A stretch of DNA of 64,000 bases from Bradyrhizobium sp. LLZ17 (GTDB lineage: Bacteria > Pseudomonadota > Alphaproteobacteria > Rhizobiales > Xanthobacteraceae). How positions within the stretch are numbered: the stretch's first letter is position 1; each line of letters begins with the position of its first letter. The position numbers were made by a program, and so were the translations under genes. The notes below the pieces were generated by a model that was given only the letters and a program-made list of their open reading frames with translations, was not told the origin of the DNA and ran no database searches. The stretch covers positions 1,674,001-1,738,000 of the forward strand of contig NZ_CP165734.1 in the NCBI RefSeq assembly GCF_041200145.1. Reading direction: 5' to 3'. This document shows, in pieces, positions 54,574-63,984 of this stretch.

Positions 54574-55165
54574 GCCGTTCGGCCTTCAGGATGGACTGCA
54601 CCTCGGCGAAGGCCTCATCGACGTCGTGGTTGATGACGATGTAGTCGTATTCGGCCCAATGGCTCATCTCGTGGCTGGCGCGGCTCATGCGATTGCGGAT
54701 CACCTCGTCGGAATCCTGCGCGCGCGAATGCAGCCGCTTCTCGAGATCGGCGGCCGAGGGCGGCAGGATGAATACGCGAACTACATCGACACTCGCTTTC
54801 TGGTGCAGCTGCTGTGTGCCCTGCCAGTCGATATCGAAAAGCACATCCTGCCCGGCCGATAGTGCCGCCTCCACCGGAGCACGCGGCGTCCCGTAGAGAT
54901 TGTCAAACACGGTGGCCCATTCGAGCAGTTCCCCCTGCTCCACCATCGCCTCGAACCTTGGCTTGCCAACGAAGAAATAGTCGCGCCCCTCGACCTCTCC
55001 CGGCCGCTTCTGACGCGTGGTCGCCGACACTGACATCTTCAGGCCGGGCTCTCGCTCGAGCAACATCCGCGACAGCGTCGTTTTGCCCGCTCCCGATGGC
55101 GAGGACAGCACGAACATCAGCCCGCGCCGCTCGACTCCCTCAGTTCCGTGACCGCCCGTCGTCAT
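54506..55165 (-). CDS. gmk: Guanylate kinase
   Basis: The 219-residue enzyme phosphorylates GMP to GDP. The P-loop is SSPSGAGKTTL, the GMP site is SVSATTRQKRPGEVEGRDYFFV and the lid is around RNRMSRASHEMSHWAEYDYIVINHD. It is the last gene of the fab-mltG-yicC-gmk run, 3 bases after yicC. Its 3' end overlaps, by 68 bases, the end of the convergent membrane-protein gene. Confidence 0.95.
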   Translation of the reverse strand: MTTGGHGTEGVERRGLMFVLSSPSGAGKTTLSRMLLEREPGLKMSVSATTRQKRPGEVEGRDYFFVGKPRFEAMVEQGELLEWATVFDNLYGTPRAPVEAALSAGQDVLFDIDWQGTQQLHQKASVDVVRVFILPPSAADLEKRLHSRAQDSDEVIRNRMSRASHEMSHWAEYDYIVINHDVDEAFAEVQSILKAERLKRERRIGLVGFVRSLQGQLQG

Positions 55166-55168
55166 CGA

Positions 55169-56056
55169 TCACTCCAGATTCTGGACCTGCTCGCGAAACT
55201 GCTCGACCACGTTTTTCATGGCGAGCCCGGTATTGGTCAGCTCGATGTCGTTCGACTTCGAGCAGCAGGTGTTGACCTCGCGGTGAAACTCCTGCGCCAG
55301 GAAGTCGAGCTTGCGGCCGACCGGGCCGCCCTTGCCGATCAGCTCGCGCGCCTGCGCGACGTGCGAGGCGATACGGTCGAGCTCCTCGCGGATGTCGGCC
55401 CTCGTCGCGATCAGGATCGCCTCCTGCATCAGGCGGTCGGAATCGAAACGGTCGGAGGTGTCGAGCAGCGCAGCGATCTGCTCCGCGAGCCTGGCCTTGA
55501 TCGCCTCGGGCTTGCGGCCCGGCGCGGCCTCGGCCTTTTTCGCCAGCACCTCGACTTCGTCAACCCGCAGGATCAGGATCTGCCCGAGCGAGCTCCCCTC
55601 GCGCTTGCGCATCTCGACCAGTTCGGCGAGCGCCTTGTCGAAGGCTTCGGCTGCGGCGGCACGCGCGGCCTTGTCCTCCTCCTCGTCGCCCTCGGGCTCG
55701 GCGACCTCGATCACACCCTTGATGGCAAGCAGGCCGTCAACGCTCGGCGCCACCGCGTCGACCTTGCCGGCGATCACGGCAGCGGCCTTCAGCACGGCGT
55801 TGAGCACGTCCTCATTGACCCGGACGGAGGCTGCGGCATTGGCGCGCTTGACCGTGAGATTGGCGTAGACGGTGCCGCGCGACAAAAGCTCGCCGGCGCG
55901 CTTCTTGGCGTAGGCCTCGAGCTCGTCGAACCCCTGCGGCAGGCGCACCCGCAGGTCGAAGCCCTTGGCGTTGACCGACTTCAATTCCCATTCGAACGTG
56001 TACGGCCCGCTCGCGCCGTGGCTTCGGGCAAAGCCGGTCATGGACGACAGCGCCAT
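55169..56056 (-). CDS. YicC/YloC family endoribonuclease
   Basis: The 295-residue protein begins SSMTGFARSHG and ends with the YicC C-terminal segment (TCCSKSNDIELTNTGLAMKNVVEQFREQVQN, read in two parts). The family cleaves RNA and assists small-RNA turnover in E. coli and Bacillus. ATG at 56056 is chosen because GGAG lies 11 bases upstream; an ATG at 56077 lacks a ribosome site. It lies between mltG and gmk, the usual rhizobial order. Confidence 0.88.
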   Translation of the reverse strand: MALSSMTGFARSHGASGPYTFEWELKSVNAKGFDLRVRLPQGFDELEAYAKKRAGELLSRGTVYANLTVKRANAAASVRVNEDVLNAVLKAAAVIAGKVDAVAPSVDGLLAIKGVIEVAEPEGDEEEDKAARAAAAEAFDKALAELVEMRKREGSSLGQILILRVDEVEVLAKKAEAAPGRKPEAIKARLAEQIAALLDTSDRFDSDRLMQEAILIATRADIREELDRIASHVAQARELIGKGGPVGRKLDFLAQEFHREVNTCCSKSNDIELTNTGLAMKNVVEQFREQVQNLE

Positions 56057-56166
56057 CGGGTCAGTTTCTCCGGACATATGAGATTCGCGAGGCCATCAAG
56101 GCATGCGAATCTTAAGACTATTTTGCAGGAAAGTGTAATCCGCAAAGTCCCGCAGGCAGGCCTGCG

Positions 56167-57429
56167 TTAGCGCTGGATCACCGGCGGCATGGGCTGGGCT
56201 GCGCCCTGCCGCGCCGGCGCCGTGCGGGCTGGCGGCTTCTTCTGCTGGGTCGGCTTCGGCGTGGTCGCGGTTGGCGCGGTATCGGCGGCTGCGGGCGCGG
56301 AGGCCGCTGGCGCCTGTGCCTCGTCGGCCGGCTCGACCGTGTCGTTCTGGATCTGCTTTTCCATGGCACGCAGCTTGGCGACGTTTTTCTGGTGCGCGTC
56401 GTAGGTCTCGGTGAAGGCATGCCCGCCGCTGCCGTCGGCAACGAAAAAGAGGTCGCGGGTGCGGGCCGGATTGGCGGCGGCCTCGAGCGAGGCGCGGCCG
56501 GGATTGGCGATGGGGCCCGGCGGCAGGCCCTCGATCACATAGGTGTTGTAGGGCGAGGGCTGCGTGATCTCGCTGCGCTTGATCGGCCGGCCCAGCGTGC
56601 CCTTGCCGCCGACGATGCCGTAGATGATCGTGGGATCGGACTGCAGCTTGATTTTCTGCTTCAAGCGATTGACGAACACCGCCGCAACGCGGCTGCGTTC
56701 GTCCGGCTTGCCGGTCTCCTTCTCGACGATCGAGGCCAGCGTCACCAATTGCTCGGGAGTCTTGACCGGAATGTCCTGATTGCGGCGTTCCCAGATCTCG
56801 GCCAGCACGCGCTTGTGCGCCTGCTGCATGCGCTGGATCACCTGGTCGCGCGGGGTCCCGCGCGGGAACTTGTAGGTCTCCGGCAACAGCGTGCCTTCGC
56901 GCGGCACCTCGTGGACGCTGCCCGTGAAGATGTCGTTGTCGGACAGCCGCGCCACGATCTGCTCGGAGGTCAGGCCTTCCGGTATCGTGACGGCATGCTG
57001 CACCACCTTGCCCTCGACGATCGTGGCGATGACGTCGCGCAACGACGCGTTCTTCTGGAACGAGTATTCACCGGGCTTGAGGTCCGAGCTCGCCTTCAGC
57101 GCAGCGACGCTTGCAATGAACACCCAAGGATTGACGTCGGTGACGCCTTCCCGGTTCAGGGTCTCGGCGATGTCGCGCTTGCCTGCGCGCTGCGGGATGT
57201 TGACGATCTTGTCTTCCTGCAGTGGCCCGGGCGCCTCCAGCACCTGCCGCCCGTAATAATAAACGCCGCCCGCACCGATCATCGCGATCAGCAGCAGGGT
57301 AATGATGGCGTTGCCGACGATCACGAAGGGGTTGCGCGCCCGCTCCGATCGCTTCGGCGGCGGCGGCACCTGCTCGGGCTCGAGCGCTGCCCGCGGGCTC
57401 CGGGGCGAAATGGGCGGCCTTTCACTCAT
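56167..57429 (-). CDS. mltG: Endolytic peptidoglycan transglycosylase MltG
   Basis: The 420-residue inner-membrane enzyme cuts nascent glycan strands, setting strand length. An N-terminal cytoplasmic tail with many Pro/Arg residues precedes one helix (about residues 34-54, FVIVGNAIITLLLIAMIGAGG, one residue over the usual helix), then LysM-like and YceG domains. The catalytic glutamate lies in LASIVEKETG. The C-terminus has a Pro/Ala/Thr-rich tail. It follows fabF on the minus strand with a gap of 119 bases and precedes yicC. Confidence 0.9.
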   Translation of the reverse strand: MSERPPISPRSPRAALEPEQVPPPPKRSERARNPFVIVGNAIITLLLIAMIGAGGVYYYGRQVLEAPGPLQEDKIVNIPQRAGKRDIAETLNREGVTDVNPWVFIASVAALKASSDLKPGEYSFQKNASLRDVIATIVEGKVVQHAVTIPEGLTSEQIVARLSDNDIFTGSVHEVPREGTLLPETYKFPRGTPRDQVIQRMQQAHKRVLAEIWERRNQDIPVKTPEQLVTLASIVEKETGKPDERSRVAAVFVNRLKQKIKLQSDPTIIYGIVGGKGTLGRPIKRSEITQPSPYNTYVIEGLPPGPIANPGRASLEAAANPARTRDLFFVADGSGGHAFTETYDAHQKNVAKLRAMEKQIQNDTVEPADEAQAPAASAPAAADTAPTATTPKPTQQKKPPARTAPARQGAAQPMPPVIQR

Positions 57430-57548
57430 CGAAGCAACCTGAATCCTGCCGGTTCAATTGCGGCCTGACAATCGCTTGTCCTGCCACGCGCCCACATGTA
57501 TGACTATCGCCGAATACGGCAAAACGGTGGATTCGCTTCAAACGCAAG

Positions 57549-58814
57549 CTAACTGGCCAAGCGGCGGAAGATCACCGACGCATTGGTACCGCCAAAACCA
57601 AAAGAATTCGACAATGCGACATTGACCTCGCGCTTCTTCGCCAGATGCGGCACGAGATCGATCGCAGTATCGACCGACGGATCGTCCAGATTGATGGTCG
57701 GCGGCACGACATTATCGCGAATCGCCAGAAGCGCGAAGATCGCCTCGATCGCGCCGGCCGCGCCGAGCAGATGGCCGGTCGAGGATTTGGTCGAGGACAT
57801 CGCGACCTTCGAGGCGGCATTGCCGAGGAGTCGCTCGACCGCGCCGAGCTCGATTTCATCGCCGAGCGGTGTCGAGGTGCCGTGCGCGTTGATGTAGTCG
57901 AGATCGGACGGCGTCAGGCCGGCGCGCTTCAACGCCGCCGCCATGCTGCGGAAGCCGCCGTCGCCGTCGGGCGACGGCGAGGTGATGTGATAGGCATCGC
58001 CGGAGAGGCCGTAGCCGATCACCTCGGCGTAGATCCTGGCGCCACGGCGCCTGGCGTGATCGAGCTCTTCCAGGACGAGGACGCCGGCGCCCTCGCCCAT
58101 CACGAAGCCGTCGCGGCCCTTGTCGTAGGGACGTGAGGCCTTCTCGGGCGTCTCGTTGAACGCGGTCGACAGCGCACGGGCGGCGTTGAAGCCGGCGATA
58201 CCGATGCGGCCGATCGGCGATTCAGCGCCGCCGGCGACCATGACGTCGGCGTCGCCGAGCGCAATCAGGCGCGCGGCATCCCCGACCGCATGTGCGCCGG
58301 TCGAGCAGGCCGTGACAACCGAATGATTCGGTCCCTTCAGCCCATGCTTGATCGAGACATAGCCGGAGGCGAGATTGATCAGGCGACCCGGAATGAAGAA
58401 GGGCGACACCCGGCGCGGCCCGCGTTCCTTCAACAGGACCGCGGTCTCAGCAATGCCGTTGAGGCCGCCGATGCCGGAACCGATCATGGTACCGGTCGCG
58501 CATTTGTCCTCTTCGGACTCGGGATGCCAGTTGGCATCGTCGAGCGCCTGGCCCGCAGCCGCCATGCCGAAGATGATGAAGTCGTCGACCTTGCGCTGGT
58601 CCTTCGGCTCCATCCAGATATCCGGATTGAAGCTGTCGTTCGAACCGTCGCCGCGCACCACGGTGCAAGCGATCTTGGTCTGAAGATCGGAGACGTCGAA
58701 GCTCTCGATCTTGCGCGCACCGCTTTCGCCGTTGAGGATGCGTTTCCAGGTCGGCTCGACGCCGCAGCCGAGCGGCGACACCATGCCAAGACCCGTGACG
58801 ACAACCCGCCTCAT
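57549..58814 (-). CDS. fabF: Beta-ketoacyl-ACP synthase II
   Basis: The 421-residue condensing enzyme extends acyl-ACP chains using malonyl-ACP. The nucleophile is Cys170 in VTACSTGAHAVG; the two catalytic histidines are in NAHGTSTPLGD and STGHLLGAAG, with the Lys in STKSSTGH. It follows acpP by 108 bases on the minus strand and is part of the fabD-fabG-acpP-fabF order of fatty acid synthesis genes. Confidence 0.95.
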   Translation of the reverse strand: MRRVVVTGLGMVSPLGCGVEPTWKRILNGESGARKIESFDVSDLQTKIACTVVRGDGSNDSFNPDIWMEPKDQRKVDDFIIFGMAAAGQALDDANWHPESEEDKCATGTMIGSGIGGLNGIAETAVLLKERGPRRVSPFFIPGRLINLASGYVSIKHGLKGPNHSVVTACSTGAHAVGDAARLIALGDADVMVAGGAESPIGRIGIAGFNAARALSTAFNETPEKASRPYDKGRDGFVMGEGAGVLVLEELDHARRRGARIYAEVIGYGLSGDAYHITSPSPDGDGGFRSMAAALKRAGLTPSDLDYINAHGTSTPLGDEIELGAVERLLGNAASKVAMSSTKSSTGHLLGAAGAIEAIFALLAIRDNVVPPTINLDDPSVDTAIDLVPHLAKKREVNVALSNSFGFGGTNASVIFRRLAS

Positions 58815-58922
58815 ATCCGAAAACTCCGCATCGAAATATTCACGGCCAATAACAAGAAACCGGCTGACCGCTTGGAAGCGGCCCGTCCGGTTTCAATGTT
58901 GTCCCCGCGAAAATGAAGAGCC

Positions 58923-59162
58923 TTAGCTCTTCGCGTTCTTCTCGAGAAACTTGGTGGCATCGCCGACGGTGAGAATCGTCTCCGCGGCATCGTCCGGAAT
59001 CTCGCACCCGAATTCTTCTTCGAACGCCATCACCAGTTCGACGGTGTCCAGACTGTCGGCGCCGAGGTCATCGATGAAGCTCGCTGCGTCGACAACCTTC
59101 TCGGGTTCAACACCAAGGTGTTCGACCACGATCTTCTTAACCCGTTCGCCAATGTCACTCAT
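58923..59162 (-). CDS. acpP: Acyl carrier protein
   Basis: The 79-residue acidic carrier has the DSL site for 4'-phosphopantetheine: [18 protein letters not shown], Ser37. It carries growing acyl chains between FabD, FabG and FabF, all encoded next to it. GAGG at about 10 bases upstream of ATG 59162 gives a strong start. Longer upstream gap (311 bases to fabG) suggests an own promoter. Confidence 0.96.
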   Translation of the reverse strand: MSDIGERVKKIVVEHLGVEPEKVVDAASFIDDLGADSLDTVELVMAFEEEFGCEIPDDAAETILTVGDATKFLEKNAKS

Positions 59163-59473
59163 TGCATAACCTCGTGTTGTTCCCTGTAGACCCGACCCCC
59201 CGGGACGATACGAGCCGTCGTGGTCGTTGACTGCCTTCGCTTACGAACTTTGATTTGGCCCCATCCTAACCGATGCGGGCCCGGCGAACGACGGCCAAGG
59301 CTCCGCATCGCCAATATACAGGGTTTCAAAAACCTGCAATGGCGTTCTTTGCCCATCCGTTGAACGGTCCGGTTACCATACTTCAACTGCCTTGACTACA
59401 AGCCTCAATTCGCTCCGGAAACGGCCGTTTGCCGCTTCCCGCGCCGCCCATGTGGGCGGTGCGGAACGAAGCG
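59163..59473. other. Intergenic region between fabG and acpP
   Basis: This 311-base gap holds the acpP promoter side. No gene, strong hairpin or repeat was recognised. Confidence 0.5.
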
Positions 59474-60211
59474 TCAGATCATGGCCATGCCGCCATTGAC
59501 GTGGATCGTTTGCCCGGTGACGTAGGCAGCTTCATTCGAACTGAGGTAGACGGCGGCGGCCGCGATGTCCTCGGGCGTCCCCAGACGAGCCGCCGGAACC
59601 TTGGTCAGAATCGTTTCGCGCTGCTTGTCATTGAGCGCATCCGTCATCGGCGTCTTGATGAAGCCGGGCGCGATGCAGTTCGCAGTCACGCCGCGCTTGG
59701 CATATTCGGCGCCCACCGTCTTGATCATGCCGATCAGGCCGGCTTTGGACGCCGTGTAATTGCCCTGCCCGGGATTGCCGGTGACGCCGACCACCGAGGT
59801 GATGGCGACGATGCGGCCGAAGCGCTTGCGCATCATCAATTTGGTGGCGGCGCGCGCAAGCCGGAAGGTCGACGTCAGGTTGACGTTGATGACCTCGTCC
59901 CAATCTTCATCGCGAAGCTGGACGAAAAGATTGTCGCGCGTGATGCCGGCATTGGCGATGAGGATGTCGACCTGCCCCATGGCCTTTTCGGCGGCGGGCA
60001 CCAGCGCCTCGACCTCGTCGGCCTTGGAGAGATTGCAAGGCAGCACAAGGGCGCGCTCGCCGAGCTTGCCGGCCAGCCCGTCCAGCACTTCTTTCCGCGT
60101 TCCCGAAATCGCAACCGTGGCTCCCTGCGCATGCAGGGCCTGCGCAATCGCGCCGCCGATGCCACCGGTCGCACCCGTGACGAGCGCCTTCCTGCCAGTC
60201 AGATCGAACAT
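59474..60211 (-). CDS. fabG: 3-oxoacyl-ACP reductase
   Basis: The 245-residue SDR enzyme reduces beta-ketoacyl-ACP with NADPH. The cofactor loop is VTGATGGIGGAIA, the active site SSVVGVTG-like segment with Ser139, and Tyr152/Lys156 in NYTASKAG. ATG at 60211 is preceded by GGAGGAG. It follows fabD by 69 bases and precedes acpP. Confidence 0.95.
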   Translation of the reverse strand: MFDLTGRKALVTGATGGIGGAIAQALHAQGATVAISGTRKEVLDGLAGKLGERALVLPCNLSKADEVEALVPAAEKAMGQVDILIANAGITRDNLFVQLRDEDWDEVINVNLTSTFRLARAATKLMMRKRFGRIVAITSVVGVTGNPGQGNYTASKAGLIGMIKTVGAEYAKRGVTANCIAPGFIKTPMTDALNDKQRETILTKVPAARLGTPEDIAAAAVYLSSNEAAYVTGQTIHVNGGMAMI

Positions 60212-60280
60212 TGATAGCTCCTCCAAAGCACGATCCGGAAAAGTGTGCAGCGGTTTTCCGGAAAGATCGTGCGCAAACTT

Positions 60281-61241
60281 TCAAGCCTGCTTCGCAGCGG
60301 CCAATGCATCCTTGGCGGCGGCCATGTCGTTCGGCCCGCCGATTGCAACTCCGATGGCGCCGTCGGCGATGCGCTTGACCAGACCGGTCAGCACCTTGCC
60401 CGCACCGATCTCGAAGAAGCGGGTGACGCCCTGCCCTGCCATATAGGCCACCGACTCGCGCCAGCGCACGGTGCCAGTGACCTGCTCGACCAGGCGGCGG
60501 CGGATCTCGTCGGGATCGGTGATGGCGCTTGCCACCACGTTTGACACCAGCGGCGCGGCCGGCGCCTTGATGGTGACTTTGGACAGCGCCTCGGCCATCG
60601 CATCCGCAGCCGGCTGCATCAGCTTGCAATGGAAGGGCGCCGACACCGGCAGCAGCATGGCACGCTTGGCGCCCTTGCCCTTGGCGATCTCGATGGCACG
60701 ATCGACCGCCGCCTTGTCGCCGGAGACGACCACCTGCCCCCCGCCATTGTCATTGGCGGCCTGGCAGAACCTGCCCCTGGGCCGCCTCGTGGGCGACCGC
60801 CATCGCGGCCTCATAGTCGAGGCCGAGCAGCGCGGCCATGGCACCTGCGCCGACCGGCACCGCTTTTTGCATTGCGAGACCGCGGGTGCGAAGCAGGCGC
60901 GCGGTATCAGAAATCGTCAGGCTCCCGGCTGCGGCAAGCGCCGAATATTCGCCAAGCGAGTGGCCGGCAACGAAGGCAGCATCCCGCCCCACAGAAAAAC
61001 CCGCCTCAGATTCCAGCACGCGCAGGGTGGCGATAGAAACCGCCATCAGCGCCGGCTGGGCGTTCTCGGTGAGCTGAAGGGTTTCGGCCGGGCCATCCCA
61101 AATGATCGCTGTCAGCTTCTCCCCAAGCGCGGCATCGACCTCGTCGAACACAGCGCGCGCTACTGGGAAGGCGTCGGCCAGGGCCTTGCCCATGCCGACC
61201 GCCTGGGAACCCTGCCCCGGAAACGTGAATGCTGCCGTCAT
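60281..61241 (-). CDS. fabD: Malonyl-CoA:ACP transacylase FabD, with one-base frameshift
   Basis: The intact enzyme has about 319 residues and loads malonate on ACP. The first frame has FPGQGSQAVGMG, the nucleophile elbow FVAGHSLGEYS (Ser95) and LRTRGLAMQKAVPVGAGAMAALLG; the second frame has CQAANDNGGGQVVVSG, AMLLPVSAPFHCKLM and the rest. They join if one T/A is removed near 60765-60772 (GQVCQAAN). FabD is essential, so the break is almost certainly not real in the living organism. ATG at 61241 (MTAAFTFPGQG) is the family start. It leads the fab operon. Confidence 0.88.
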
Positions 61242-61412
61242 CGGCGCTCCCTGCCTGTCGCGCGTGATCCCTACGAGAACCGGCGGTCGCCTACGCACGG
61301 CCTGGGCGATGGTTCCGGATCATGCTTCAAAGGGGGCCGTAGACACTGTCCGGGGCCGCAATGTCAAGCCAAGATGGGAACCGGAACCGGCATTCGACGC
61401 GACGCCGACTGA

Positions 61413-62438
61413 TCAAAACCCGCCGGCGTTCTGATCCGCGCCGATCTCGGCGCCGGCCCGCGCGCGGCGGGCGCTGCTTGCCAATTGCCCCGGCCGGTCG
61501 TCGCTGTTCGGCTTTGCGGTGGCGAGCCGCAGCACCGCAGCATAGTTCGGCTGCAATTCCATCGCCCCGGCATGCCGGCTTTCGCTGAGCAGGCGATGGA
61601 CCTTCGGCAGATTGTAGCAGGGCACGTAGAACAAGAGATGATGCTCTAGGTGGTAGTTGACGTAATACGGCGCGATGAACAGGCGCTCGAGAAGATTGGC
61701 GTGCGTGGTGCGGGTGTTGCGCAGAGGATCGCTGCTATCGGGGACCACCGCGTGCTCGGCGATGTTGCGGATGCGGGTGATGACCATCATCCAGGTCACC
61801 AGCGGCAGCAGCCATAACAGCGGATACGCCCACCATATGCCGGCCGCCGCCAGCACGGCGAACATCACGGCATTGACGGCGCATTGCGGTCCAAGCTTCT
61901 CCAGGAAATGCGTCAGACGCCGCCGCCGCGGCCAGTCCTTGGGCCCGAGCGCGTTGAGCAGTTGCGCCTTGCGCTGCTGATAGCCGGTCTGCCCGGTGAT
62001 ATCGCGCAAGAACTTGCGGCGGTAACTCAGCTTGGTGATCGGAAACGGCGCCGACAGCACCAGATCAGGATCGTCCTCCTGCTGCGTGCGCGCGTGATGT
62101 TGCAAATGATAGCGCCGATAGGCGCGCGTCTCGGCAAAGATGGGATAGGCGCAGAACCACTGGCTCAGCGTCAGATTGGTGGTCTCGTCGGCAGAGAGGC
62201 AACCGTGCGCGCCGTCATGCATGAGGATCGCAAGCCCAAGCTGGCGCGAGCCGATGATCGCAACCGCCAGAATATAAGTGAGTGGATTGGGCCACCACGC
62301 GACCAGCGCTATCGCGCCGATGATCAAAGCCCAGGCGTGCGCAATCAAGGCCACCCCCTTCCATGTCACGCGCCGGCGCACGTCGACGAGTTGGTCCTCG
62401 GTCAGAAAATCGCGGGCACGCATGCGAAGCGCGGTCAT
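61413..62438 (-). CDS. Membrane fatty acid desaturase
   Basis: The 341-residue di-iron enzyme has the three His boxes: HDGAHG (residues 74-79), HLQHH (111-115) and HLEHH at about 262-266, with several membrane helices between. It introduces double bonds into acyl chains of lipids, or hydroxylates a related substrate. Its ATG overlaps the stop of a TetR gene (ATGA at 62435-62438), so the regulator is translated first. The Arg/Ala-rich tail is poorly conserved. Exact regiospecificity is unknown. Confidence 0.88.
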   Translation of the reverse strand: MTALRMRARDFLTEDQLVDVRRRVTWKGVALIAHAWALIIGAIALVAWWPNPLTYILAVAIIGSRQLGLAILMHDGAHGCLSADETTNLTLSQWFCAYPIFAETRAYRRYHLQHHARTQQEDDPDLVLSAPFPITKLSYRRKFLRDITGQTGYQQRKAQLLNALGPKDWPRRRRLTHFLEKLGPQCAVNAVMFAVLAAAGIWWAYPLLWLLPLVTWMMVITRIRNIAEHAVVPDSSDPLRNTRTTHANLLERLFIAPYYVNYHLEHHLLFYVPCYNLPKVHRLLSESRHAGAMELQPNYAAVLRLATAKPNSDDRPGQLASSARRARAGAEIGADQNAGGF

Positions 62439-63148
62439 GGCTCATTCTCCCCGTCCGAACCGGTTGAAGCGTCGTGATCCCCGACAAGGCGCAGGCGCGC
62501 GGCGTCGCCGGTGGATTTCGCCTGCTCGCCGAGCACGCGCAGCATCTCGGCACAGAGCTCATCCGGTGAGCGGCCCATGGCGTAGCCTTCGAGGATGACG
62601 CCGATGGCGACCGCCCAGAACCGCCGCGAGCTTTCGTCGGGCGCACGCAGCGAGCGCCAGCCGTGCTGCGCGACCTGGCTTGCATAGGCGCGCGCGCCTT
62701 CGCTGTGCAGGCGCTCGATGGTGCGCTCGACCAATGGCGCGAGATCCTGGCGGCGCCGGGTCAACGTCAGCGCTTCGGCGAAGAAGGCGATCGTATCGCT
62801 TGCCGTGACGGTCTCGGCCAACGCGTGCGTGTACTCCCGCGGCGAGCGCGCCTTCAGCGCCGCCTGCTCGGTCGCACGCGCCAGATACAGCAGCTCGCGG
62901 CAGGCGCATTCGACGAACAGCGCCTCCTTGGTGCGGAAGTAATAGGTGATCTGGCTCGGGAACGCGTTCGCGGCGGCCGCGATATCGGTGATCGATGCGC
63001 CCGACAGCCCCCGCTCTCGGAACAGCGGGCTTGCCGCGTCCAGCAGCACGGAACGCATCTTGCGGCCGGCCGAGCGTGTGGCACGCGCAACATGCTTGGG
63101 GTCGCCGGCCATCGCCTCAAACAGCTCCTGGATCGCCTTTTCCACCAT
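62435..63148 (-). CDS. TetR family regulator of the desaturase
   Basis: The 237-residue product has an N-terminal HTH (KMRSVLLDAASPLFRERGLSGASITDIAAAANAFPSQITYYFRTKEALF, in pieces) at about residues 32-75, after a 30-residue lead segment, and a helical ligand domain. A TetR-type regulator coupled to a desaturase recalls DesT, which senses acyl-CoA saturation in Pseudomonas. The overlap with the desaturase start and the palindromic operator 21-37 bases upstream support autoregulation of this two-gene operon. Confidence 0.88.
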   Translation of the reverse strand: MVEKAIQELFEAMAGDPKHVARATRSAGRKMRSVLLDAASPLFRERGLSGASITDIAAAANAFPSQITYYFRTKEALFVECACRELLYLARATEQAALKARSPREYTHALAETVTASDTIAFFAEALTLTRRRQDLAPLVERTIERLHSEGARAYASQVAQHGWRSLRAPDESSRRFWAVAIGVILEGYAMGRSPDELCAEMLRVLGEQAKSTGDAARLRLVGDHDASTGSDGENEP

Positions 63149-63478
63149 TGATCCTCTCTCTTGCTATATTTGTATGTTATACAAACAAATAAAGCAAGGG
63201 ACTACGCCGCTTGAGGCGCCTTCGGGGAGCGCCCCGGCCGAAATTCGGGCCCTGCGACCTTGCCAAGCCGACCAAAATCCGTATAAGGCGCGCATCCGCA
63301 GACCCCGGCCGGGAGCTGAACGGACGGTCGCAGCAAATCACTTGTGATTTTGATGTGGCAGGGCCAGTCGGCCCGTCGTCCCGTGTTTCCGCCTTCTGAG
63401 CTTAATCCCAGAGTCCTTTCCGAAGGCCTCTTAAGGGCTTGACGCCGGGCGATGCGCCAACATGAGGAAAGGACTTCC
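63149..63478. other. Divergent promoter region between TetR-desaturase and rpsF
   Basis: A 330-base gap. It holds the TetR operator on the left and the rpsF leader on the right. No coding frame is convincing. Confidence 0.55.
63169..63185. promoter_or_regulatory. Palindromic TetR operator of the desaturase operon
   Basis: TTTGTAT (63169-63175) and ATACAAA (63179-63185) form a perfect 7+3+7 inverted repeat just upstream of the regulator start at 63148, in AT-rich DNA. Outer TTGCT (63161-63165) and AGCAA (63193-63197) extend it approximately. Position over the promoter fits repression or autoregulation by the TetR protein. Confidence 0.65.
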
Positions 63479-63979
63479 ATGGCTCTCTATGAGCATGTTT
63501 TTCTCGCGCGCCAAGACGCGAGCACGCAGCAGGTCGAAGAGCTGACTGCGCAGATGACCGGCATCGTCGAGGGTCTCGGCGGCAAGGTCACCAAGACCGA
63601 GAATTGGGGCGTACGCTCCCTCACCTACCGCATGAGCAAGAACCGCAAGGCGCATTTCGTGCTGCTTAACATCGACGCGCCGTCCGCGGCGATCGCCGAG
63701 ATCGAGCGCCAGGAGCGCATCAGCGAAGACGTGATCCGCTATCTCAGCGTTCGCGTCGAGGAGCTCGAGGAAGGTCCGTCCGCGATGATGCGCAAGGCCG
63801 ATCGCGATCGCGAACGTGATGATCGCGGCGGCGGCTTCCGCGGCGAGCGTGAAGGCGGCTTCCGTGGCGACCGCGAGGGCGGCTTCCGCGGTGGCGATCG
63901 TGACGGTGGCTTCCGCGGCGATCGCGGTCCGCGCCGTCCGCGCGACGAAGCTGAAACCACCACGACGGATGCGGAGTAA
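63479..63979 (+). CDS. rpsF: 30S ribosomal protein S6
   Basis: The 166-residue S6 binds 16S rRNA with S18. The fold occupies residues 1 to about 100 ([22 protein letters not shown], then [15 protein letters not shown]), and the remainder is a basic/acidic tail with repeats of GGFRG(D/E)R, longer than the 100-130 residues of many S6 proteins but common in bradyrhizobia. ATG at 63479 has GAGGAAAGG upstream. rpsR starts 5 bases after the stop. Confidence 0.95.
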   Translation: MALYEHVFLARQDASTQQVEELTAQMTGIVEGLGGKVTKTENWGVRSLTYRMSKNRKAHFVLLNIDAPSAAIAEIERQERISEDVIRYLSVRVEELEEGPSAMMRKADRDRERDDRGGGFRGEREGGFRGDREGGFRGGDRDGGFRGDRGPRRPRDEAETTTTDAE

Positions 63980-63984
63980 GATCA

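Noticed and set aside
63400..63478. Possible S6:S18 autoregulatory RNA ahead of rpsF
   Set aside because: A GC-rich stretch is present but no clear hairpin with the expected bulge could be drawn with confidence.
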